Origin: Nematostella vectensis
Taxonomy: Eukaryota > Cnidaria > Anthozoa > Actiniaria > Edwardsiidae
Reading direction: 5' to 3'
DNA length: 62,000 nt
Assembly: GCF_932526225.1 (NCBI RefSeq)
Contig: NC_064040.1
Coordinates: forward strand, 9,279,356-9,341,355
In this document: positions 1 through 6,419 of the stretch, in pieces
How positions within the stretch are numbered: position 1 is the stretch's first letter
Layout: the number at the start of each line of letters is the position of its first letter
Position numbers and translations under genes: made by a program
Notes under the pieces: generated by a model
The model's input: the letters and a program-made list of their open reading frames with translations, nothing else
Databases searched by the model: none
What the model was told of the DNA's origin: nothing

Positions 1-3
1 GCT

Positions 4-75
4 GGTCCCATGGTGTAATGGTTAGCACTCTGGACGCTGAATCCAGCGATCCGAGTTCAAATCTCGGTGGGACCT
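4..75 (+). tRNA. tRNA-Gln (CTG), copy 1
   Basis: All four arms fold. The anticodon is CTG, but the base before it (position 33) is G instead of the usual T. Confidence 0.8.
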
Positions 76-144
76 TTATTTTTTAAGCTTAATAGCTCTT
101 GTTTCTTATAGGAAACTCACTTACCATACGATCTCATATCGGTT

Positions 145-216
145 GGTCCCATGGTGTTATGGTTAGCACTCTGGACTCTGAATCCAGCGATCCTAGTTCA
201 AATCTCGGTGGGACCT
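145..216 (+). tRNA. tRNA-Gln (CTG), copy 2
   Basis: Full length, anticodon CTG. The T stem reads CCTAG on its 5' side, which leaves one mismatch. Confidence 0.75.
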
Positions 217-287
217 TTCATTTTCTTTAGCTTTATAGCTCTTGTTTCCCATAGGAAACTCTCTTACCATACAATCGCATACCGGCT

Positions 288-359
288 GGTCCCATGGTGT
301 AATGGTTAGCACTTTGGACTTTGAATCCAGCGATCCGAGTTCAAATCTTGGTGGGACCT
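288..359 (+). tRNA. tRNA-Gln (TTG), copy 3
   Basis: Full length, anticodon TTG. The anticodon stem opens with a wobble pair (TTGGA against TCCAG). Confidence 0.85.
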
Positions 360-428
360 TTATTTTTTAAGCTTAATAGCTCTTGTTTCTTATAGGAAAC
401 TCACTTACCATACGATCTCATATCGGTT

Positions 429-500
429 GGTCCCATGGTGTTATGGTTAGCACTCTGGACTCTGAATCCAGCGATCCTAGTTCGAATCTCGGTGGGACCT
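429..500 (+). tRNA. tRNA-Gln (CTG), copy 4
   Basis: Full length, anticodon CTG, with one T-stem mismatch (CCTAG). Confidence 0.75.
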
Positions 501-573
501 TTCTTTTCTTCTTTACCTGAACAGCTCTTGTTTCCCATAGGAAACTTTCTTACCATACGATCTCCTATCGGTT

Positions 574-645
574 GGTCCCGTGGTGCAATGGTTAGCACTC
601 TGGACTTTGAATCCTGCTAACCGAGTTCAAATCTCGGTGGGACCT
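574..645 (+). tRNA. tRNA-Gln (TTG), copy 5
   Basis: Anticodon TTG. The anticodon stem is mispaired (CTGGA against TCCTG), so function is doubtful. Confidence 0.6.
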
Positions 646-722
646 TCATTTTTTTTTTTTTTTTGCTTCATAGCTCTTGTTTCCCATAGGCTCCTTTCTT
701 TCCGTACGATCTCATATCGGTT

Positions 723-794
723 GGTCCCATGGAGCAATGGTTAGCACTCTGGACTCTGAATCCAGCGATCCAGGTTCAAATCTCGTTGGGACCT
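723..794 (+). tRNA. tRNA-Gln (CTG), copy 6
   Basis: Anticodon CTG. The T arm has changed (CCAGG against CTCGT) and pairs poorly. Confidence 0.6.
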
Positions 795-864
795 TTCCTT
801 TTTTTAGCTTTATAGCTCTTGTTTCCCATAAGAAACGTTCTTACCATACGATCTCCTATCGGTT

Positions 865-936
865 TGTCCCATGGTGTAATGGTTAGCACTCTGGACTTTG
901 AATCCAGCGATCCGAGTTCAAATCTCGGTGGGACCT
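865..936 (+). tRNA. tRNA-Gln (TTG), copy 7
   Basis: Anticodon TTG. The first acceptor base is T instead of G, which breaks the first pair. Confidence 0.7.
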
Positions 937-1007
937 TTCATTTTCTTTGGCTTTATAGCTCTTGTTTCCCATGGGAAACTTTCTTACCGCACAATTTAAC
1001 ATCGGTT

Positions 1008-1079
1008 GGTCCCATGGTGTAATGGTTAGCACTCTGGATTCTGAATCCAGCGATCCGAGTTCAAATCTCGGTGGGACCT
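1008..1079 (+). tRNA. tRNA-Gln (CTG), copy 8
   Basis: Full length with all stems paired. Anticodon CTG in the loop TTCTGAA. Confidence 0.88.
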
Positions 1080-1154
1080 TTCTTTTTTTCTTTTTAGCCT
1101 AATAGTTCTTGTTTCCCATAGGAAAATCTCTTACCATACGATCTCATATTGGTT

Positions 1155-1226
1155 GGTCCCATGGTGTAATGGTTAGCACTCTGGACTTTTAATCCAGCGA
1201 TCCGAATTCATTTCTCGATGGGACCT
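1155..1226 (+). tRNA. tRNA-Gln-like, anticodon TTT, copy 9
   Basis: The body is tRNA-Gln but the anticodon loop CTTTTAA gives TTT, a Lys anticodon. The T arm is altered, so this is probably a pseudogene. Confidence 0.5.
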
Positions 1227-1297
1227 TTTATTTTCTTTAGCTTTATAGCTCTTGTTTCCCATAGGAAACTCTCTTACCGCACAATTTCACATCGGTT

Positions 1298-1369
1298 GGT
1301 CCCATGGTTTAATGGTTAGCACTCTGGACTTTAAATCCAGCGATCCGTGTTCAAATCTCGGTGGGACCT
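1298..1369 (+). tRNA. tRNA-Gln-like, anticodon TTA (ochre), copy 10
   Basis: The anticodon loop CTTTAAA gives TTA, complementary to the stop codon UAA. The acceptor, D and anticodon stems pair. The T stem has one T-T mismatch (CCGTG against CTCGG). Confidence 0.6.
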
Positions 1370-1441
1370 TTCTTTTTTTTTCAGCTTAATAGCTCTTGTT
1401 TCTTATAGGAAACTCTTTTACCATACTATCTCATATCGTTT

Positions 1442-1513
1442 GGTCCCAGGGTGTAATGGTTAGCACTCTGGACTCTGAATCCAGCGATCCGAGTTCAAAT
1501 TTCGGTGGGACCT
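1442..1513 (+). tRNA. tRNA-Gln (CTG), copy 11
   Basis: Full length, anticodon CTG. The T stem keeps pairing through one wobble. Confidence 0.8.
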
Positions 1514-1586
1514 TTCTTTTTTTCTTTACCTTAAAAGCTCTTGTCTCCCATAGGAAACTCTCTTACCATACCATCTCTTATCGGCT

Positions 1587-1658
1587 GGTTCCATGGTGTA
1601 ATGGTTAGCACTTTGGACTTTGAATCCAGCGATCCGAGTTCAAATCTCGGTGGGACCT
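1587..1658 (+). tRNA. tRNA-Gln (TTG), copy 12
   Basis: Anticodon TTG. The acceptor reads GGTTCC, which pairs through a T-G wobble. Confidence 0.8.
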
Positions 1659-1727
1659 TTATTTTTTTAGCTTAATAGCTCTTGTTTCTTATAGGAAACT
1701 CACTTACCACACGATCTCATATCGGTT

Positions 1728-1799
1728 GGTCCCATGGGTTAATGGTTAGCACTCTGGACTCTGAATCCAGCGATCCGAGTTCGAATCTCGGTTGGACCT
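1728..1799 (+). tRNA. tRNA-Gln (CTG), copy 13
   Basis: Anticodon CTG. One mismatch in the acceptor stem (3' side TGGACC). Confidence 0.75.
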
Positions 1800-1872
1800 T
1801 TCTTTTCTTCTTTACCTGAACAGCTCTTGTTTCCCATAGGAAACTTTCTTACCATACGATCTCCTATCGGTT

Positions 1873-1944
1873 GGTCCCGTGGTGCAATGGTTAGCACTCT
1901 GGACTTTGAATCCAGCTAACCGAGTTCAAATCTCGGTGGGACCT
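1873..1944 (+). tRNA. tRNA-Gln (TTG), copy 14
   Basis: Anticodon TTG, well paired. It belongs to the sub-type that begins GGTCCCGTGGTGCAATGG. Confidence 0.85.
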
Positions 1945-2018
1945 TCATTTTTTTTTTTCAGCTTAATAGCTCTTGTTTCTTATAGGAAACTCTTTTACCA
2001 TACTATCTCATATCGTTT

Positions 2019-2090
2019 GGTCCCATGGTGTAATGGTTAGCACTTTGGACTTTGAATCCAGCGATCCGAGTTCAAATCTCGGTGGGACCT
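2019..2090 (+). tRNA. tRNA-Gln (TTG), copy 15
   Basis: Full length, anticodon TTG, stems intact. Confidence 0.85.
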
Positions 2091-2163
2091 TCATTTTTTT
2101 TTTTCGCTTCTTAGCTCTTGTTTCCCATAGGCACTTCTCTTTCCGTACGATCTCATATCTGTT

Positions 2164-2235
2164 GGTCCCATGGTGCAATGGTTAGCACTCTGGACTCTGA
2201 ATCCAGCGATCCAGGTTCAAATCTTGATGGGACCT
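2164..2235 (+). tRNA. tRNA-Gln (CTG), copy 16
   Basis: Anticodon CTG. The T arm is weakened (CCAGG against CTTGA). Confidence 0.6.
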
Positions 2236-2302
2236 TTCTGAAAAGCTTGATAGCTCTTGTTTCCCATAGGAAACTCTCTTACCATACCATCTCTTATCGG
2301 CT

Positions 2303-2374
2303 GGTCCCATGGTGTAATGGTTAGCACTTTGGACTTTGAATCCAGCAATCCGAGTTCAAATCTCGGTGGGACCT
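2303..2374 (+). tRNA. tRNA-Gln (TTG), copy 17
   Basis: Full length, anticodon TTG, stems intact. Confidence 0.85.
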
Positions 2375-2444
2375 TTATTTTTTTTCGTTTCATAGCTCTT
2401 GTTTCCCATAGGCACCTCTCTTTCCGTACGATCTCATATCGGTT

Positions 2445-2516
2445 GGTCCCATGGTGTAATGGTTAGCACTCTGGATTGTAAATCCAGCGATCCGTGTTCT
2501 AATCTCGGTGAGACCT
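2445..2516 (+). tRNA. tRNA-Gln-like, anticodon GTA, copy 18
   Basis: The loop TTGTAAA gives GTA, a Tyr anticodon. The 3' acceptor (GAGACC) and T arm are damaged, so this is probably a pseudogene. Confidence 0.45.
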
Positions 2517-2585
2517 TTTATTTTTTAGCTTAATAGCTATTGTTTCTTATAGGAAACTCTCTTACCATACGATCTCATATCGGTT

Positions 2586-2657
2586 GGTCCCATGGTGTAA
2601 TGGTTAGCACTCTGGACTCAGAATCCAGCGATCCGTGTTCTAATCACGGTGAGACCT
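2586..2657 (+). tRNA. tRNA-Gln-like, anticodon CAG, copy 19
   Basis: The loop CTCAGAA gives CAG, a Leu anticodon. The acceptor is damaged (GAGACC), so this is probably a pseudogene. Confidence 0.45.
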
Positions 2658-2724
2658 TTTCTTTTAGCTTAATAGCTCTTGTTTCTTATAGGAAACTCTC
2701 TTACCATACGATCTCATATCGGTT

Positions 2725-2796
2725 GGTCCCATGGTGTAATGGTTAGCACTCTGGACTCTGAATCCAGCGATCCTAGTTCAAATCTCGGTGGGACCT
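2725..2796 (+). tRNA. tRNA-Gln (CTG), copy 20
   Basis: Full length, anticodon CTG, with one T-stem mismatch (CCTAG). Confidence 0.75.
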
Positions 2797-2869
2797 TTCT
2801 TTTCTTCTTTACCTTAACAGCTCTTGTTTCCCATAGCAAACTTTCTTACCATACGATCTCTTATCGTTT

Positions 2870-2941
2870 GGTCCCATGGTGTAATGGTTAGCACTCTGGA
2901 CTTTGAATCCAGCGATCCGAGTTCAAATGTTGGTGGGACCT
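2870..2941 (+). tRNA. tRNA-Gln (TTG), copy 21
   Basis: Anticodon TTG. The 3' side of the T stem is changed (GTTGG). Confidence 0.7.
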
Positions 2942-3012
2942 TTCATTTTCTTTAGCTTTATAGCTCTTGTTTCCCATAGGAAACTCTCTTACCGCACAAT
3001 TTCACATCGGTT

Positions 3013-3084
3013 GGTCCCATGGTGTAATGGTTAGCACTCTGGACTCTGAATCCAGCGATCCGAGTTCAAATCTCGGTGGGACCT
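3013..3084 (+). tRNA. tRNA-Gln (CTG), copy 22
   Basis: Consensus copy with all stems paired and anticodon CTG. Confidence 0.92.
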
Positions 3085-3161
3085 TTCTTTTTTTTTTTCT
3101 TTACCTTAAAAGCTCTTGTCTCCTATAGCAAACTCTCTTACCTTACGATCTCATATCGGTT

Positions 3162-3233
3162 GATTACATGGTGCAATGGTTAGCACTCTGGACTCTGAAT
3201 CCAACGATCCAGGTTCAAATCTCGGTGGGATCT
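3162..3233 (+). pseudogene. tRNA-Gln relic (CTG), copy 23
   Basis: The anticodon is CTG, but the acceptor reads GATTAC against GGGATC and no longer pairs. Confidence 0.6.
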
Positions 3234-3304
3234 TTTCTTTTTTTAAGCCTTATAGCTCTTGTTTCCCATAGGAAACTCTCTTACCATACGATCTGCTTTG
3301 GGTT

Positions 3305-3376
3305 CGTCCCATGGTGTAATGGTTAGCACTCTGGACTTTGAATCCAGCGATCCGAGTTCAAATCTCGGTGGGACCT
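3305..3376 (+). tRNA. tRNA-Gln (TTG), copy 24
   Basis: Anticodon TTG. The first acceptor base is C, which leaves the first pair open. Confidence 0.7.
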
Positions 3377-3445
3377 TTTATTTTCTTTAGCTTTATAGCT
3401 CTTGTTTCCCATAGGAAACTCTCTTACCGCACAAATTCACCTGTT

Positions 3446-3517
3446 GGTCCCATGCTGTAATGTTTAGCACTCGGGACTCTGAATCCAGCGATCCGAATTC
3501 AAATCTCGGTGTGACCT
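3446..3517 (+). pseudogene. tRNA-Gln relic (CTG), copy 25
   Basis: The anticodon is CTG. There are changes in the D arm (TGCTGTAATGTT), the anticodon stem (CGGGA) and the acceptor (TGTGACC). Confidence 0.6.
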
Positions 3518-3590
3518 TTCTTTTTCTTTTTAGTATAATAGCTCTTGTTTCCCATAAGAAAATCTCTTACCATACGATCTCATATCGGTC

Positions 3591-3644
3591 TGTCCCATGG
3601 TGTAATTTAATCCAGCGACCCGAGTTCAAATCTCGGTTTGACCT
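3591..3644 (+). pseudogene. truncated tRNA-Gln relic, copy 26
   Basis: An internal deletion joins the D arm to the 3' side of the anticodon stem. Only 54 nt remain and the anticodon is gone. Confidence 0.75.
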
Positions 3645-3716
3645 TTCTTTTGTTTTTAGCATCACACTTCTTGTTTGCCATAGGACACTCTCTTTCTACA
3701 CGATCTAACATCGGTT

Positions 3717-3788
3717 GGTCCCATGGTGTAACGGTTAGCACTCTGGACTCTCAATCCAGCGATCCCAGTTCAATTCTCGATGGGACCT
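3717..3788 (+). tRNA. tRNA-Gln-like, anticodon CTC, copy 27
   Basis: The loop CTCTCAA gives CTC, a Glu anticodon. The T arm is changed, so this is probably a pseudogene. Confidence 0.45.
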
Positions 3789-3859
3789 TTCTTTTCTTTA
3801 AGCTTAATAGCTCTTGTTTGCCATAGCAAACTCTCTTACCATACCATCTCATATCGGCT

Positions 3860-3931
3860 GGTCCCATGGTGTAATGGTTAGCACTTTGGACTTTGAATCC
3901 ACCTATCCGAGTTGAAATCTCGGTGGGACCT
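3860..3931 (+). tRNA. tRNA-Gln-like (TTG), copy 28
   Basis: The anticodon is TTG but the anticodon stem is broken (TTGGA against TCCAC). It is the first copy in a duplicated 286-bp block. Confidence 0.5.
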
Positions 3932-4002
3932 TCATTTTTTTTTCGCTTCATAGCTCTTGTTTGCCATAGGCACCTCTCTTTCCGTACGATCTCATATCTG
4001 TT

Positions 4003-4074
4003 GATCCCATGGTGTAATGGTTAGCACTCTGGACTCTAAATCCAGCGATCCGTGTTCTAATCTCGGTGGGACCT
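4003..4074 (+). tRNA. tRNA-Gln-like, anticodon CTA (amber), copy 29
   Basis: The loop CTCTAAA gives CTA, complementary to the stop codon UAG. The anticodon stem is intact. The acceptor begins GATCCC (one A-C mismatch), and the T arm is altered to CCGTG-TTCTAAT-CTCGG. Confidence 0.55.
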
Positions 4075-4145
4075 TCATTTTTTTTTCGCTTCATAGCTCT
4101 TGTTTCTTATAGGAGACTCACTTACCATACGACCTCATATCGGTT

Positions 4146-4217
4146 GGTCCCATGGTGTAATGGTTAGCACTCTGGACTTTGAATCCACCTATCCGAGTTG
4201 AAATCTCGGTGGGACCT
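4146..4217 (+). tRNA. tRNA-Gln-like (TTG), copy 30
   Basis: Counterpart of copy 28 in the second 286-bp block. Anticodon TTG, anticodon stem broken (TCCAC). Confidence 0.5.
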
Positions 4218-4288
4218 TCATTTTTTTTTCGCTTCATAGCTCTTGTTTGCCATAGGCACCTCTCTTTCCGTACGATCTCATATCTGTT

Positions 4289-4360
4289 GATCCCATGGTG
4301 TAATGGTTAGCACTCTGGACTCTAAATCCAGCGATCCGTGTTCTAATCTCGGTGGGACCT
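4289..4360 (+). tRNA. tRNA-Gln-like, anticodon CTA (amber), copy 31
   Basis: Same sequence type as copy 29, carried along by the 286-bp duplication. Anticodon CTA. Confidence 0.55.
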
Positions 4361-4431
4361 TCATTTTTTTTTCGCTTCATAGCTCTTGTTTCTTATAGGA
4401 GACTCACTTACCATACGACCTCATATCGGTT

Positions 4432-4503
4432 GGTCCCATGGTGTAATGGTTAGCACTCTGGACTCTGAATCCAGCTATCCGAGTTCGAATCTCGGTGGGA
4501 CCT
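4432..4503 (+). tRNA. tRNA-Gln (CTG), copy 32
   Basis: Full length, anticodon CTG, stems intact. Confidence 0.88.
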
Positions 4504-4576
4504 TTCTTTTCTTCTTTACCTGAACAGCTCTTGTTTCTTATAGGAAACTCACTTACCATACGACCTCATATCGGTT

Positions 4577-4648
4577 GGTCCCGTGGTGCAATGGTTAGCA
4601 CTCTGAACTTTGAATCCAGCTAACCGAGTTCAAATCTAGGCGGGACCT
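4577..4648 (+). tRNA. tRNA-Gln-like (TTG), copy 33
   Basis: Anticodon TTG, with mismatches in the anticodon stem (CTGAA) and T stem (CTAGG). Confidence 0.5.
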
Positions 4649-4718
4649 TTAATTTTCTTTAGCTTTATAGCTCGTTTTTTCATAGGAAACTCTCTTACCG
4701 CTCAATCTCACATCGGTT

Positions 4719-4790
4719 GGTCCCATGGTGTAATGGTTAGCACTCTGGACTCTGAATCCAGCGATCCGAGTTCAAATCTCGGTGGGACCT
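4719..4790 (+). tRNA. tRNA-Gln (CTG), copy 34
   Basis: Consensus copy, anticodon CTG. Confidence 0.92.
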
Positions 4791-4859
4791 TTATTTTTTT
4801 AGCTTAATAGCTCTTGTTTCTTATAGGAAACTCACTTACCATACGATCTCATATCGGTT

Positions 4860-4931
4860 GGTCCCATGGTGTAATGGTTAGCACTCTGGACTCTGAATCC
4901 AGCGATCCGAGTTCGAATCTCGGTGGGACCT
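4860..4931 (+). tRNA. tRNA-Gln (CTG), copy 35
   Basis: Consensus copy, anticodon CTG. The B box carries TTCGAAT. Confidence 0.92.
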
Positions 4932-5004
4932 TTCTTTTCTTCTTTACCTGAACAGCTCTTGTTTCCCATAGGAAACTTTCTTACCATACGATCTCCTATC
5001 GGTT

Positions 5005-5076
5005 TGTCCCGTGGTGCAATGGTTAGCACTCTGGACTTTCAATCCAGCTAACCGAGTTCAAATCTCGTCGGTACGT
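5005..5076 (+). pseudogene. tRNA-Gln relic, anticodon TTC, copy 36
   Basis: The loop CTTTCAA gives TTC. The 3' end (CGGTACG) no longer pairs with the 5' end. Confidence 0.55.
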
Positions 5077-5148
5077 TTGTTTTGTTTTTTGCTTAATAGC
5101 TCTTGTTCCCCATTGGAAACTCTCTTACCACACGATCTCACATCGGTT

Positions 5149-5208
5149 GGTTCCATGGTGTAATGGTTAGCACTCTGGTCTTTGAATCCAGTGATCCAAG
5201 TTCATAGG
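5149..5208 (+). pseudogene. truncated tRNA-Gln relic (TTG), copy 37
   Basis: The 5' two thirds are recognisable with loop TTG. The T arm is cut short after GTTCAT. This is the right end of the array. Confidence 0.7.
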
Positions 5209-5210
5209 GA

Positions 5211-6124
5211 ACATTTTTGTTATGCCTCACATAATTTTGTTTTCCATAGTTAACTGTTTTTTTTTTATTATCTTTATCTTATTCTTATTATTTATTCTTT
5301 TTTGAATTTTACCACATGTTGTATTATCTGATGCTTGGCGAACTACTATCCACCGGATAAATCCTTATTCAAAAAAACTTATCCAAGTAACGTTATTCGG
5401 CTGTACGAAGCATAAATAAAAGTTTCCGGTTGAAAGAGTTCCTAGAAATATTTTTCACTTCTGGAAAAATCTGGAAAACAAAATGGCGTTTCCTATGTAG
5501 ACGATTTTTGGACAGATTGATATTTGAAACACAATGTTGAACCACACATGCAGCTCTGGCAGGACCTGAATATCTATATTGCTCGTTCTTTCGTAAAATG
5601 TGATTCACCTAAGAAAGGAAGAAGCTAAACATTCCGCGATCAACCTGCGCTTTGCCTCGATAAACTGTTTGTGCTCTATTACTTTTCGTACCTCTTTCTA
5701 CGGCCGCCATTTTCTTTGAAGAAAAGCGGCTCGCAATTTGCAAATTTACCATGGTTGCGAAAAGCCATTCAATGGTAAATCATGGCTATCCAGCCTTCTA
5801 TCCATGCTTTGTGCAACGCTATTTTTTCTGGCGGATGGCTATCCCCTGGATAGGGGCTTTCCGCCTGTCCAGCGGATAACTTAGGCTTTCTGTGGCTTTC
5901 TGCAACCGACCCCTGGACTCTAAATCTCGGACCCTCTCATTTTTTTTATTTCATATAACATTGATTGGTTTCGATTGTGTTATATTTAGACGTTGTTTTA
6001 AGCGTAGTTTCCTAGCTTTACGTCACAATTAATGTAGGCATACATGATTGTCACTGACGTTTTGGGACTCAATTTCATAACCAAGTACACCTCCCAGACT
6101 GACCAAGACGTCTTATTTTTACAG
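5211..6124. other. AT-rich stretch, no gene seen
   Basis: Between the tRNA array and the first unc79 exon I see only AT-rich DNA with short unconvincing frames. It ends in a pyrimidine-rich acceptor (TTATTTTTACAG). It is read as intron. Confidence 0.6.
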
Positions 6125-6419
6125 GTTCAGCTGCAGTTTCAGAGAGAACGGCGCATGCTCAGTGCTGCCGAGCGTGAGGAGATCAAGAAGCTCATCAATA
6201 TGATGTTGGACGTGACATGGACGGGGGCGCATGGAGACCACTCGATCACGTGTCAACAGTGTGAGATGGTGGCCGTCTGGTTCAAGTTGGCGCATATGTT
6301 GCTGGAGTCTGTTTTTCCTCCAGGCGAGGTTGCTGCCGAGGACACACTTCACGCGGTGGCTTATGGGTCGATTGTGCGTGGAAGTTCCAGTAGCAAGGGA
6401 GCCTCGTTTCGAAGCACAG
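6125..6419 (+). CDS. unc79: unc79 exon 1 of window
   Basis: Acceptor ACAG at 6,121-6,124, donor GTAGGA at 6,420. It begins in phase 0 with VQLQFQRERR and ends in phase 1. It includes the Cys pair in ITCQQCE. Confidence 0.88.

Larger units (their letters stand above)
4..5208 (+). repeat. tandem tRNA-Gln array, 37 copies
   Basis: Thirty-seven copies of a 72-nt tRNA-Gln sequence follow each other in the same orientation, with about 69 bp between copies. I count 15 with anticodon CTG, 13 with TTG, 8 with other anticodons and one lacking the anticodon region. Each intact copy has the A-box-like stretch around TGGTGTAATGG and a B box around GAGTTCAAATC, and is followed by a T-run suited to Pol III termination. 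The spacers are also conserved and contain GTTTCCCATAGGAAAC, a short inverted repeat, so the amplified unit is tRNA plus spacer. The array lies upstream of the first visible unc79 exon, which encodes mid-protein sequence, so it probably occupies an unc79 intron. Confidence 0.93.

Noticed and set aside
435-5029. Many 60-82-residue frames over the tRNA array
   Set aside because: They repeat the same translated tRNA sequence (MVSTLDSESSDP...) in each unit and have no protein meaning.
5211-6124. A promoter and first exon of unc79 just after the tRNA array
   Set aside because: The first visible exon encodes the middle of the protein and begins at an acceptor, so the gene must start further upstream. 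No start exon was found here.
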